From Cranoglanis bouderius (Eukaryota; Chordata; Actinopteri; Siluriformes; Cranoglanididae): a stretch of 64,000 nucleotides of DNA. Under the pieces are notes generated by a model that had not been told where the DNA came from, did not search any database, and saw only the letters and a program-made list of their open reading frames with translations. Below, piece after piece: positions 47,960-59,822 of this stretch. The stretch spans positions 18,514,069 through 18,578,068 of the forward strand of contig CM042552.1 of the NCBI GenBank assembly GCA_023630585.1. Direction: 5' to 3'. The stretch's first letter is position 1. Every line of letters starts with the position of its first letter. Made by a program: the position numbers and the translations under genes.

Positions 47960-48645
47960 GTGGCTTGAAGGATAAGCGCAACTCTATATGGGTGCGGCAT
48001 GAAGCCATAAAAGGGAATGTTGTACGTCTCTGAGGCCATATATGGAAATTAGAGCATTTTTTTTTTTAGTTGGAGTGCCTTAAAGGCCATAAATGGGAAT
48101 GAGGGCGTGTCTTTAAGCTCATATACAGAAATACTGTAAGGTCACCTGTGGATAGGTGTGGTTTCAAGCCTTATATGGCAGCGTGGCTTTGTGTCCATAT
48201 ATAGAAATGAGAGCAGTTCTGAAGAGGTGTGGTTTGATGCTATAAATGAGAATGTGGGCATGGCTTTAAGACAATATATGGAAATAAGGGCACCTCTGAA
48301 TGGGTGTGGCTTGAAGGATATGAGAATATAAGTTTGTCTTAGTGTCCATATATATGGAAATGACAGCAGTTCTGAGTAGGCCTCCTTTGGATATGGAAAA
48401 GAGCGTGGCTCTGATTAGGCAATCTTTGTAAGCCATATATGGTAATGTTGCCTCTACTTGTGTCCATATATGGAAATTAGCATGGCGCCTTTTAGGCATA
48501 TGTTTAGACCATAGATGGAATGGGGGCGAATGTGGGCCTCTCAATGGGTATGGCCTGTAGCTATAAACGGGAATGGGGGCGTGTCTTTGTATTCATATAT
48601 GTAAATGAGCGTCATTTTGAGTAGGTAAAGCCAACCAGCAATTTT
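47960..48645. repeat. Degenerate 'tatatggaaatgagggcgtg' repeat
   Basis: Irregular units of about 55-65 bp with ccatatatggaaatgag, gggcgtgtctttaag and ggtgtggcttgaag. Old and diverged. Confidence 0.75.
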
Positions 48646-48749
48646 ACAGAACATCATGTGACTATGGCCTGCTCTTTAATTGGTCAGCCAGTTTCTATCA
48701 CAAAAATACAACCCAGTGTGGTTAAAAAAAACAACAACACAGTGGTGCA

Positions 48750-48750
<1 letters not shown>

Positions 48751-48815
<65 letters not shown>
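48751..48815. repeat. (GT)32 microsatellite
   Basis: Pure run. Confidence 0.95.
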
Positions 48816-48816
<1 letters not shown>

Positions 48817-48981
48817 AGCACAGAGCTGATAAAGCGTTCATCATGAGGCAGATGGAGTGATGGATCGTTCAGGAACCGCAGAGGAACAGGAACCTGATCT
48901 CTCCGTTAATTCACTAATAAACTCACACACACACTCTTCTCTTCTCACAGTCACCGCAAGTACATCACCATCGATCCTCCA

Positions 48982-48983
<2 letters not shown>

Positions 48984-49023
<40 letters not shown>
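48984..49023. repeat. (CA)20 microsatellite
   Basis: Pure run. Confidence 0.95.
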
Positions 49024-49025
<2 letters not shown>

Positions 49026-50555
49026 CGGCCAACAATGTTGTAGTGAGATCTCCTTCCTCATCTTCTTCAGAGCTGCACTGTGGATTTTCTTTCATCCTAT
49101 CTTACTCTTTGTTCCTTAATTATTTCTCAAACACAAGGACACGTTCTATTTGGGTAGACAGTGTCTTTGTGTATTGTGTGTTTTAAAAAAACAAAAAAAC
49201 AACACAATTTCATAAAAGTATAACAGATCATTCTGACCTGAACAGCTGTGAGCGGTATTTCCACTCCAGGTTCAGTGTGATGAAGCGGAAATGTGGACCG
49301 ATGATGTGTCTGCCATCTGGACTTCCTCGCTACAGTCCCACATCCCCTTGCTCACTCCCCACTGAGATTGAGACCTGAATGAAACGCATCCAAATGAGAC
49401 GCACCGAGAATTCCCTAAATCCAGCACCACCATATGCTGCTGAGGCGCTAAGCTGACTTTTGCAAAAACTTCAAAGTGTTCAGGATACTAAGTCTGTGTT
49501 CCAGTTCTTTGTTTCGCACTTCCACTAGTCCGCTTCCTCTAGTCTGAGTCCATGTTTTATTTCTTTGACGGCGAAGGGGCCGTACTTAGCTACAAGCGAA
49601 ATATTCTGCTCACTGGTCACTCGGCAATCCACCCAGCATGACTGTCACTCGGCAAACCAAATTAGCTTCATTTTACAAACATTTCACTTAAAACAGCCAC
49701 CTGCCACTCTGTTGCCACTCCTTCCACAACTAGCTGTAGCTGCCGATTTGCTAACGGCTAGTGTGATAACTAGCCGTTCTTTTAAGTGGCTATCTCACTA
49801 CATAGCTTAGCTTAAACAGGAGATTTGCTAAGAGCCTAGTGAGATTACCATGCTAAACCAAAATCAGCTAATTAGTACACTAGCCGATTAGCAAACCTTT
49901 TACTTACCACACTAATCGCTTAGTACAAACACTACTTCCATTTCCGGCAAGCCGTTAGCTTATCGCGCTAGCCACTGGAGCTGGGTTGTGCGCTAGCCAC
50001 TTTGAAACAACAGCTAGCTGCTGAGAGATATAGAGAGGTTTCCAGGCCATTTTAGTCATTTGTTGTGTATTTAAAAAGCAAAATATTAAACCTATTTATT
50101 GTTCCGCATAAATTATATTTATTGGTTTAAAATGACACGTTCTGGGGGAAAGTTGAAAGTCTCTGAAGGCGGTAAAAAAAAGTTTCTGGTATTGCAACAG
50201 TAGAGTGAAATACTTGTTGGAGTTGTTAGTTGTGTTTCCCCGTATTGCATCAGATGAAAATATTCTACGTTATGGCCACAATACCCAACTCAGAATGTTA
50301 ATCCACTTTCCTCCGCAAGCCGCACACTTCCTGTTCTAACTTTATTTAACCGGATTTATTAAACTGGATTTTTCTCTCTCGCACAGCGGAGCTGTGTTTA
50401 TGCTACGCTCATTTAAACAGCATTGATTGGGGGATAAACTCTCCTTTTCATTTCCGCACTACAGACTCTAAAAGTTTCTCATGAAGCTGAAGGTTTGAGC
50501 TGAAACTTAGGAGTCGGAGCCACAAATCAGCTGGAGACACTTACACACACCACAC
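49024..50555. other. Unique DNA, no gene seen
   Basis: The longest repeat-poor stretch of the right half, 1.5 kb. Scanned for a glypican first exon (signal peptide followed by a Cys-Glu-Val-Arg type motif) on the minus strand without success. Enriched in GCTAGC-like words at 49730-50020. Confidence 0.35.
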
Positions 50556-50559
50556 GGTA

Positions 50560-52190
50560 AGACTACTGTACAGCAACACCACAATGTACACTACATAGGG
50601 AGACTACATAGGGACTCTACATAAGGACTCTACTCTACAGCAACACCACAATGTACACTACATAGGGAGACTACATAGGGACTCTACTGTACAGCAACAC
50701 CACAATGTACACTACAGAGGGAGACTACATAGGGACTCTACTGTACAGCAACTCTCCAATGTACACTACATAGGGAGACTACATAGGGACTCTACATAAG
50801 GACTCTACTCTACAGCAACATCACAATGTACACTACATAGGGAGACTACATAGGGACAATACTGTACAGCAACACCACAATGTACACTACAGAGGGAGCC
50901 TACATAGGGACTCTACTGTACAGCAACTCTCTAATGTACACTACATAGGGAGACTACATAGGGACTCTATTGTACAGCAACACTATAATGTACACTACAT
51001 AGGGAGACTACATAGGGACTCTATTGTACAGCAACACTATAATGTACACTACATAGGGAGACTACATAGGGACTCTACTGTACAGCAACACCACAATGTA
51101 CACTACATAGGGAGACTACATAGGGACTCTACATAAGGACTCTACTCTACAGCAACATCACAATGTACACTACATAGGGAGACTACATAGGGACTCTACA
51201 TAAGGACTCTACAGCAACATCACAATGTACACTACATAGGGAGACTACATAGGGACAATACTGTACAGCAACACCACAGTGTTCACTACATAGGGAGACT
51301 ACATAGGGACTCTACTGTACAGCAACACCACAGTGTTCACTACATAGGGAGACTACATAAGAACTCTAATGTACAGCAACACCACAGTGTTCACTACATA
51401 GGGAGACTACATAGGGACTCTACTGTACAGCAACACCACAATGTACACTACAGAGGGAGACTACATAGGGACTCTACTGTACAGCAACTCTCCAATGTAC
51501 ACTACATAGGGAGACTACATAGGGACTCTACATAAGGACTCTACTCTACAGCAACATCACAATGTACACTACATAGGGAGACTACATAGGGACAATACTG
51601 TACAGCAACACCATAATGTACACTACAGAGGGAGACTACATAGGGACTCTACTGTACAGCAACACCACAATGTACACTACATAGGGAGACTACATAGGGA
51701 CTCTACTGTACAGCAACTGTCCAATGTACACTACATAGGGAGACTGCATAGGGACTCTACTGTACAGCAACTCTTCAATGTACACTACATAGGGAGACTA
51801 CATAGGGACACTACATAGGGACTCTATTGTACTGCAACACTATAATGTACACTACATAGGGAGACTACATAGGGACTCTATTGTACAGCAACACTATAAT
51901 GTACACTACATAGGGAGACTACATAGGGACTCTACTGTACAGCAACACCACAATGTACACTACATAGGGAGACTACATAGGGAGACTACATGAGGACTCT
52001 ACTGTACAGCAACACCACAATGTACACTTCATAGGGAGACTACATAGGGACAACACTGTACAGCAACACTATAATGTACACTACATAGGGAGACTACATA
52101 GGGACTCCACTGTACAGCAACTCTCCAATGTACACTACATAGGGAGACTACATAGGGACTCTATTGTACAGCAACACCACAATGTACATC
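50560..52190. repeat. ~54-bp minisatellite, about 30 units
   Basis: Units consist of gtacagcaacaccacaatg, tacactacatagggagac and tacatagggactctac. Some units carry an extra block with ataaggactctac, so long and short forms alternate. Copies are highly similar across 1.6 kb, which suggests ongoing homogenisation. Confidence 0.95.
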
Positions 52191-52194
52191 TGTA

Positions 52195-52570
52195 ACACTC
52201 CTGGCTATCTGTCTCTCTGTATCTGTCTCTCTCATCTGTCTCTCTGTATCTGTCTCTCTGTATCTGTCTCTCTCATCCGTCTCTCTGTATCTGTCTCTCT
52301 GTATCTGTCTCTCTCATCTGTCTCTCTGTATCTGTCTCTCTGTATCTGTCTCTCTCATCTGTCTCTCTGTATCTGTCTCTCTGTATCTGTGCATGTCTGG
52401 CTTTTACTCTGCACATGCCTGTCTCTCTGCTTGCCCTATCTATCTCTCATCGTCGGCTGTCTGTCTCTCTGCATCTGCCTTTCTCATCCCTGTCTCTATC
52501 ACTACTCTCGGTATCTGTCTCTCTCATCCCCAGCCGTCTGTCTCTCTGCTCTCCTCCTCTGTAGGTGTAA
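52195..52570. repeat. CTGTCTCTCTGTAT array
   Basis: Units of 16 bp (tctgtctctctgtatc) grouped with ctcatc every third unit at the left, decaying to the right. Confidence 0.9.
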
Positions 52571-52671
52571 TGGTGTGTACACTCCCTGTCTGTCTGCTCC
52601 ATCTCAAACTATTTCATGGACAATAAGCTTTATTTTTTCCTGATTAACATTGTGCTGTGTGTGCTGAGAAA

Positions 52672-52674
<3 letters not shown>

Positions 52675-52718
<44 letters not shown>
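52675..52718. repeat. (CA)22 microsatellite
   Basis: Pure run. Confidence 0.95.
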
Positions 52719-52721
<3 letters not shown>

Positions 52722-52839
52722 CAGTGCAAAAAAAAGTCTTAAGTGCACAAAGGAAAAATAAAAATATAAACCAGGACTTGTGTAATAATGTAAACAGGAG
52801 TGATCATGGGCTCTGTCTCAAATCACACACATCTCTTTA

Positions 52840-53700
52840 TCAGTCTATTATCTGTCCCATTTGTTACCCGCTGTCTGTCTCTCTTCACTCTCTATCAGTC
52901 TATTATCTGTTATTGCTCTCAGCTGTTTGTCTCCATCTGTGTTTTTGTCCAACTCTTTTGTCCTAGCTGTCAGTCTGTTATCTCTCTCTGTCACTTGTCC
53001 ATCCAAAGCTGTTTTCCAAGCTGTCTGTCTCTCTATGATGCTTTTGTCCCCTGTCTGTCTCTCTATCTGTCTTTTAACTTCCAACTCTTTCACCTGCATA
53101 CAGTATCTGTCCTTTGTCAAACTCTTTTCTCCCAACTGTCATTCTCTTATCTCTGTCTCTTATCTGTCCCATACATTCCCAGCTGTCTGTCTCTCTCAGT
53201 CTCTCACTTTTATCCGATTCTTTTGTCTCTGTCCATCTCGCTATGTCATTTTGTCCCTAGCTGTCTGTCTGAGCTCTCTATCCACCTTGTATCCTAATCT
53301 TTTGTCTCTAGCTGTCTGTCTCTCTGTGATCTCTATCTTGTCCCCAGAGGTCTGTTACTCTGCTCTCTCTATCCATCTTTTATCTGCCACTTTTCCCCCA
53401 GCTGTCTCTCTATGTCTTATCCAAGCTGTCTCTCTGCTCCATCTGTCTTTTATCTGACTCTTTTGTCCCCAGCTGTCTGTCTCTGCTCTCTCTATCTGTC
53501 TTTCTCTGTCCCATTTATTCTGAGCTGTCTATCTTTCTGACTTTTATTCAACTTGTTTCTTCCAACTGTCTCTCTCTCTGCTGTCTCTGTCCATCTGACT
53601 CTTTTGTCCCCAGCTGTCTGTCTCTCTGTGCTCTCTATCTGTCTTTTATCGGTCTCATTTATTTTGAGCTGTCTGTTTTTCTATGACTTTTATGAAACTT
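52840..53700. repeat. Degenerate CTGTCTGTCTCTCT repeat
   Basis: Diverged outer part of the array that becomes regular after 53700. Recurrent words are agctgtctgtctctct and tcttttgtcccc. Confidence 0.85.
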
Positions 53701-54560
53701 TTTTGTCCATCTCGCTTTTTCATTCACAGCTGTCTGTCTCTCTGGACTCTCTGTCTTTTATCAATCTTTTGTCTCCAGCTGTCTGTCTCTCTGGACTCTC
53801 TATATGTCTTTATCAACCTTTTGTCCCCAGCTGTCTGTCTCTCTGGACTCTCTGTCTTTTATCAATCTTTTGTCTCCAGCTGTCTGTCTCTGTGGACTCT
53901 CTATATGTCTTTATCAATCTTTTGTGTCCAGCTGTCTGTCTCTCTGGACTCTCTATATGTCTCTTATCAATCTTTTGTCCCCAGCTGTCTGTCTCTCTGG
54001 ACTCTCTATATGTCTCTTATCAATCTTTTGTCTCCAGCTGACTGTCTCTCTGGACTCTCTATATGTCTCTTATCAATCTTTTGTCCCCAGCTGTCTGTCT
54101 CTCTGGACTCTCTATATGTCTATCAATCTTTTGTCTCCAGTTGTCTGTCTCTCTGGACTCTCTATATGTCTCTTATCAATCTTTTGTCTCCAGTTGTCTG
54201 TCTCTCTGGACTCTCTATATGTCTCTTATCAATCTTTTGTCCCCAGCTGTCTGTCTCTCTGGACTCTCTATATGTCTATCAATCTTTTGTCTCCAGCTGT
54301 CTGTCTCTCTGGACTCTCTGTCTTTGATCAATCTTTTGTCCCCAGCTGTCTGTCTCTCTGGACTCTCTGTCTTTGATCAATCTTTTGTCCCCAGCTGTCT
54401 GTCTCTCTGGACTCTCTATATGTCTATCAATCTTTTGTCTCCAGCTGTCTGTCTCTCTGGACTCTCTGTCTTTGATCAATCTTTTGTCCCCAGCTGTCTG
54501 TCTCTCTGGACTCTCTATATGTCTTTTATCAATCTTTTGTCTCCAGCTGTCTGTCTCTCT
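53701..54560. repeat. ~57-bp minisatellite with repeated splice-acceptor-like motif
   Basis: About 15 units: tcaatcttttgtccccag, ctgtctgtctctctggac and tctctatatgtctcttat. Two length forms occur (with tatatgtct or with gtctttgat). Each unit holds a pyrimidine tract ending in CCCCAG or CTCCAG. Frames across it are repeat artefacts. Confidence 0.93.
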
Positions 54561-54651
54561 GCTCTCTTTAGTCCTTGGTCTCTCTCCTCTCCCCGTTTCT
54601 GTCTTTCCTTCCTTGCTGTCTCTCTGTCTCTATTTCATTCTCGTCTGTCTG

Positions 54652-54862
54652 CTGAAGTGCGCACTTGCTTAGAGGAAGCGAGTTTAGCGCTCAACCCAAA
54701 GGGAACTTCATTTATTTCTCGATTTCATTTGTAACGGATTTTAAATTCCTTTTATCCATCTTTAAAGCTCCTAATGGCTTTAACACCTTTATCTCTCACC
54801 CAGTGTCTGACCGGTTGTGTTCCAAATCAGGCTCTAACCTCATCAGCTGCCGCCTTTCTGAG
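54652..54862 (+). repeat. Dispersed repeat Y, L2-like fragment, copy 1
   Basis: An inverted copy lies at 58236-58450 with about nine bases in ten shared. The plus frame reads DFKFLLSIFKAPNGFNTFIS, which resembles the C-terminal DFKILLLxYKALNG motif of L2-type reverse transcriptase ORFs (recall). The downstream wording does not fit well, so the class is tentative. Confidence 0.5.
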
Positions 54863-55080
54863 CACTACAGTTCAGGGAGTCTTTGATATTACAGGCAGAA
54901 CCGTCGATGTGGCCGCGGGATTTTATTTCAGCCACGCACTTTCGCAATAATGAGCTTGAGTGCCGAGGAGAGACGTAGCTTCTGTATGAAGGGGGCGGAG
55001 CTTAAGCAGCTTAACTTACCATATCTTCAGCTGGAAGGAAGTCATTTATCCAAACCTTTTCAAAATCCTTCCAAAACTTC
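54863..55080. other. Unique DNA, nothing recognised
   Basis: Complex stretch with CpG sites. No exon signal. Confidence 0.3.
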
Positions 55081-56600
55081 CTTCCTGCTTTTACTTTTTT
55101 ATTGATTTATTCTTTTTTTTTCATTTCTTTCCTTAATTTATTCTTTTCTTTACTTGTTTTCTTTCTTGCGTGACTTTCTTTATTATTTCTTGACTTGTTT
55201 TCATTCCTTGTTTCTTCACTGCCTTATTCTCTTTATTCCATTCAATTGTTGTTTTCTTCCTCCCTTTCTTCCTGAACTTTACTTTATTCTTTACCTGCTT
55301 TCTTCTTTCCTTTCTTTTTTCTTTTACTTTATTTATTTACTGTTACTTTTTCCCTTCCATTTCTTGTTGTCCTTCCTTTTTTCTCCAATCTTTTATTATC
55401 ATGCTATTGCATTTATTTAAAATTATTGTTCATTTTATTTTATACCTCGCCTTTATTCATTCTCTTCGTTGCTAGTTTTTTCTTCCTTCTTCCTTCATTT
55501 CTTTACTTGTTTTCTTCCCTTCCTTATTTACTTTCTTTACTCCTTTCTTTACTTGTTTTCCTTCATTCTTTTTGTCCTTCCTTTATTTCCTTTATTCTTT
55601 CCATTACTATTTTTTCTCCTTCCTTTACTTTCTTTATTCCTTTTACTTTCTTTATTCCTTTCTTTACTTTTCTTCTTCCTTCCTTTACTTTTTCTTCCTT
55701 CCTTTACTTTCTTTATTCCTTTCTTTACTTTCTTTATTCCTTTCTTTACTTTTCTTCTTCCTTCCTTTACTTTCTTTACTTTTTTCTTCCTTTCTTTACT
55801 TTCTTTCTTCCTTTACTTTCTTTATCACTTTCTTTACTTTTTTCTTCCTTCCTTTACTTTTCTTCTTCCTTCCTTTACTTTCTTCCTTCCTTTACTTTCT
55901 TTATTACTTTCTTTACTTTTTTCTTCCTTTCTTTACTTTCTTTATTCCTTTCTTTACTTTTTTCTTCCTTCCTTTACTTTTCTTCTTCCTTCCTTTACTT
56001 TCTTTATTCCTTTCTTTACTTTTTTCTTCCTTTCTTTACTTTCTTTATTACTTTCTTTACTTTTTTCTTCCTTTCTTTACTTTCTTTATTCCTTTCTTTA
56101 CTTTTTTCTTCCTTCCTTTACTTCCTTTATTCCTTTCTTTACTTTTTTCTTATTTCCTTTACTTTCTTTATTACTTTCTTTACTTTTTTCTTCCTTTCTT
56201 TACTTTCTTTATTCCTTTCTTTACTTTTTTCTTCCTTCCTTTACTTCCTTTATTCCTTTCTTTACTTTTCTTCTTCCTTCCTTTACTTTCTTTATTCCTT
56301 CCTTTACTTTCTTTATTCTTTTCTTTACTTTTCTTCTTCCTTCCTTTACTTTCTTTATTCTTTTCTTTACTTAATTTTCCCTTCCTTTACTTTCTTTATT
56401 ACTTTCTTTACTTTTTTCCCCCTTCCTTTACTTTCTTTATTCCTTTCTTAACTTTTTTCTTCCTTCCTTTACCTTCTTTATTCCTTTCTTTATTTTTTTC
56501 TTATTTCCTTTACTTTCTTTACTTTTTTTTCTTCCTTCCTTTACTTTCTTTAATCCTTTCTTTATGTTTTTCTTCCATTCTTTCATTCTTCCTCCGTTAT
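55081..56600. repeat. Pyrimidine array, TTCCTTTCTTTACTTTCTTTA units
   Basis: 1.5 kb of C/T with 20-30 bp units such as cctttactttctttattcc and tctttacttttttcttcc. Open frames of over 300 codons (Phe/Leu/Ser/Tyr) run in all three plus frames, so none is a gene. Confidence 0.95.
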
Positions 56601-56931
56601 TTCCTTCCTTCCTGATAAGGGTCCGCTCCTGAAGCTCCACCTCCCTCATTTCAAGACCGCCTTTTAGTTTAACTGTATATTTGGTCCACACTCCCTACCT
56701 CGCGCACTCCACTACAGCGGTGATGGATCCCTGTGTGAATTAGGATGTGATATTTGCATCGGGAAATCTGCACGTTGGAATTGGAAACAAAAAATTAAGC
56801 AGATCACGATTGCGTTCCGGCTGTGTTTCAAACAGAGCGTGTGTGCGTTTCTTTATTTAATCCCCTTTTTCAGTTTGTTTCAGTCGGGTGTCGTTTCACT
56901 TCCTGATAAAATGAACATCAGTCCTCTAATC

Positions 56932-56933
<2 letters not shown>
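56601..56933. other. Complex unique block with an octamer, candidate conserved element
   Basis: Repeat-free island of about 330 bp. It contains ATTTGCAT (56751-56758), the POU/OCT octamer, near gtgaattaggatgtg and aaaaaattaagcagatcac. No coding signature. Confidence 0.4.

Positions 56934-56982
<49 letters not shown>
56934..56982. repeat. (CA)24 microsatellite
   Basis: Pure run. A second (CA)n lies at 57131-57166 after a CT run. Confidence 0.95.
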
Positions 56983-56985
<3 letters not shown>

Positions 56986-57119
56986 TATCAACGCTCTAAT
57001 CCCTTAAAGCGTGTGCTGAAGCACTCTTACTCCGACCCCTCTCTCCACCTCTCAGTGTCTGTCTCAGATGGATTATTCCTCCATCCCCAGGAGTGTTCAC
57101 GCCTCAAACTGACTCACAG

Positions 57120-57167
<48 letters not shown>

Positions 57168-57234
57168 CGGGGTGAAAGGTCGCGTACCGGAGTGCGCCGC
57201 CTCAACAATGATGTGCGCAGTCCTATAGTCCTCT

Positions 57235-57745
57235 TTTCAGCTTCAGTTTCTTGACTGACTGTGTCCCATTTGCTTCCAGAATGTTCTGATATTTGCTAGA
57301 ATCCATTCTTCCAGCTACCTGTGCAATGTTTCCTATGCCACTCTTTGCCGCAGAACCTCGAAGCATAATAGATCCACCTCCACGTTTAACAACTGGCAAG
57401 GTGTTCTTTTCAAAATGACTTTGGCTTCTCTTTTGTCACAAGTAAGGTTTGCTGCTGATGACTCTTCCATGCAGATCATGTTAATGCAAGCAACACTGTA
57501 GAATGGTGCACCACCACTCCTGTGTCAGCTAAACTAAGCTTCCTGCAGGTCCTTAGTGTCATATGGGGTTTTGCGTTTCCTTTCTGCCCAGGCAGCTCTA
57601 TCTGAGTTTTCTTGGTCTTCCAGATCTTGCCATGACGTCCACAGTTCTCTCTCACTCTGTGAGCTGGAAGCATTGTGATGTCATTTTATAGCCTTCCCCT
57701 TCTTTGTATGCAGCAATTAACTTCATTTTCATTTTCTCAGTCAGC
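57235..57745 (-). pseudogene. Tc1-like transposase relic, N-terminal part
   Basis: On the minus strand it reads through helix-turn-helix type sequence and GKIWKTKKTQIELPGQ, then ADTGVVVHHSTV, and ends in sequence matching 'LNVEVDLLCF', a Tc1 catalytic-domain start of a different family from the copies at 23736 and 35526. Many frameshifts and deletions; no terminal repeat recognised. Identification rests on recalled family sequence. Confidence 0.6.
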
Positions 57746-58195
57746 CCATGGTTGTTGGTTGTTCTTTTTCTTTCTTGTAGCTTGCTATGTTTATTTTTTC
57801 TTTCTTTCCTTTCTTCTAAATTCTTTCATTCTTTTGGTTCTTTGTTTCTTTCATTCTGCTTTTGTTTGTTTGATTATTCTTTCTTTCTTTCTTTCTGTTT
57901 GTAATTTATTTTTCTTTCTGTCTTTCACTATCTTTCTGCTTTTGTTTGTTTTTTTTGTTTTTCTTTCTTTCTGCTTGTAGTTTACTTTCTTTCTTTCACT
58001 GTATCTCTCTTTTTTCTTTCTTTCTGCTTAAAGACTTCTTTGTTTCTTTGTTTCTGCTTTTGTTTGTTTGATTATTTTTTCTTTCTGCTTGTAGTTTATT
58101 TTCTTCCTTTCTTCCTACCACTTTATCTTTCCCTTTTCTTTCTTTCTGCTTAAAGATTTCTTGTTTCTTTCTTCCTTCCTTCCAGCTCATTACTG
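57746..58195. repeat. TTTC-rich array
   Basis: Units of about 60-90 bp with tctttctttctgcttgtag, tttgtttgtttgatta and tttctttctt. Low complexity. Confidence 0.88.
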
Positions 58196-58235
58196 CCATA
58201 TATCGTATATCCTACTAAAAGTGCGAATCATGTTT

Positions 58236-58450
58236 GAAATGGGCTCAGAAAGGCAGCGGATGATGAGGTTAGAGCCTGATTTGGAACACAGCCGGTCAGA
58301 CAGTGGGTGAGAGATAAAGGTGTTAAAGCCGTTAGGAGTTTTAAAGATGGATAAAGGGAATTTAAAATCCATTAGAAATGAAATAAAGAAATAAATGAAG
58401 TTCCCTTCGGGTCGAACTCACTTCCGCTAATCGAGTGTGCACTTCACTTT
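58236..58450 (-). repeat. Dispersed repeat Y, copy 2 (inverted)
   Basis: The inverted partner of 54652-54862. With 3.4 kb between the arms, the pair could fold into a long hairpin in RNA. Confidence 0.65.
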
Positions 58451-58485
58451 CACAATGACCTTTCAATTCTTGTCACAATACGCAT

Positions 58486-58490
<5 letters not shown>

Positions 58491-58548
<58 letters not shown>
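58491..58548. repeat. (GT)29 microsatellite
   Basis: Pure run. Confidence 0.95.
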
Positions 58549-58552
<4 letters not shown>

Positions 58553-58659
58553 TGGAGAATGAAAAGTGAAAAGTCCTGATTCTGAATTACACACTCATTT
58601 CATGTCTGATGAAAAACAAATTGTCTTGCTGCTGCTCTGAGACTGAGTAGAGCTAACGG

Positions 58660-58663
<4 letters not shown>

Positions 58664-58718
<55 letters not shown>
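58664..58718. repeat. (CA)27 microsatellite
   Basis: Pure run, about 120 bp after the (GT)n tract and inverted relative to it. Confidence 0.95.
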
Positions 58719-58720
<2 letters not shown>

Positions 58721-58839
58721 GACAAAACAGATATTGCCTGGAGACCCCCCTGTCCCAGACCACTCAACTACAGCATGAGTGTTTGTCAGTGTGTGTGTGT
58801 GTGAGAGAGAGAGTGTGTGTGTGTGTGTTCTTGAATGTA

Positions 58840-59125
58840 CTGTCTTTCCTCTCACAGAAAGACGTGCTGATCCCAGGCAGTCTGGCTTCCACTCCACCGA
58901 GACGGCCCTGTCGACTGTTTTCGAACACGCTGTAATCTGCACAGGAACCATCACATTCTCCTGAACCACTCTCTGGGCATCACAGGAACTACACACAAAT
59001 TGTTCTGGTCTTTCCCTCCAGCAACGTCTTACAGGGGTAACATCAAACACGGACGAAGAGTGCTAGGTCCCCTCTACTCTCACGCCTTCGCTCATCACGT
59101 CCTTCTGTCCTTCTCTCCAGAGGAC
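58840..59125 (+). pseudogene. L2/CR1-type LINE reverse transcriptase relic
   Basis: Fragments in several frames fit a non-LTR reverse transcriptase: QSGFHSTETALSTVF (58879-58923; compare the QSGFRPxHSTETAL motif), then RVLGPLYSH (GSVLGPLLFS motif, 59058-59084) and LLSFSPED near 59100-59123. The catalytic YADD box and most of the sequence between are lost. Short and heavily decayed. Confidence 0.65.
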
Positions 59126-59235
59126 ATTTTGCTCTCAACACACACACACACACACACAATTGTACTACGCAACCAGAGCTTGTGCTCCCGTTAACACATA
59201 GATGGTAGACGCTTGGGCATAATTCTAAAAGATAC

Positions 59236-59822
59236 AGTATATTTGGCGCAAAAACAAGACAGCTTATCACCCAAAGAACACCATTCACACAGTGAAGCAT
59301 GGTGTTGGCAGCATCGTGCTAGGCGGCTGCTTCTCTTCAGCTGGGACTGGGGCTCTGGTCAAGATCTAAAAAAGATCTATTTTGGCACAAAACCGTGCAG
59401 GAGATGAAGAAAAATTTTCACCTTCCTGCACGACAACAAGCCAAAGCACAAATCCGAGCCATGAAGGAACGGCTTCAAAGGAAGAACATGAACGTTTTGG
59501 AAATGGCCCGGTCAGAGCCCGGATCTCAATCCTATCAAAAACCTGTGGAGTGATTTGAAGACGGCTGTGGCACAGGAGATCCCCTGACAATCGGACAGAT
59601 CTGGAGCATTTTTGCAAGAAATTTGCAACAAATGATGTGTTAAGTTGGTAGACTCTTACCCAGAAAGACTGAGTGCTGTATTACAAGGAAAAGGTGCTTT
59701 AACAAAGTATTATTTAAGGGTTTTGCAAACGTATACAACCGGGTGATATTTTCTTTTTGTTCCTAAAACCTTTCATCACATAAACCTCTCATTTCAACAG
59801 TAGGCTTTTTTATATCCACTGT
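59236..59822 (+). mobile_element. Tc1-like transposon relic, 3' half
   Basis: Starts in the middle of the transposase (TVKHGVGSI near 59288) and continues through LHDNKPKH and SPDLNPIKNLW-like sequence in shifting frames. It ends with the family's 3' terminal sequence ttttttatatccactgta (59822). The catalytic Glu position reads AAA Lys (59537-59539). The 5' half is missing. Same family as the relic at 57235, by recall. Confidence 0.75.

Noticed and set aside
49024..50555. Search for glypican exon 1 on the minus strand
   Set aside because: No signal peptide plus Cys-Glu-Val-Arg type motif with a phase 1 donor was seen here or elsewhere up to 64 kb.
50560..52190. Possible CRISPR-like array because of regular 54-bp spacing
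   Set aside because: There are no unique spacers; the whole unit is repeated, and the context is vertebrate.
53553..54734. Several overlapping plus-strand frames of 160-220 codons
   Set aside because: They are translations of the 57-bp minisatellite, open in all three frames, with no domain.
55426..56451. A 341-codon open frame rich in Phe, Leu, Ser and Tyr
   Set aside because: It lies in a pure pyrimidine minisatellite and equally long frames run in the other two registers.
58586..59050. 151-codon minus-strand frame
   Set aside because: It reads through (GT)n and the antisense of the L2 relic; no independent support.
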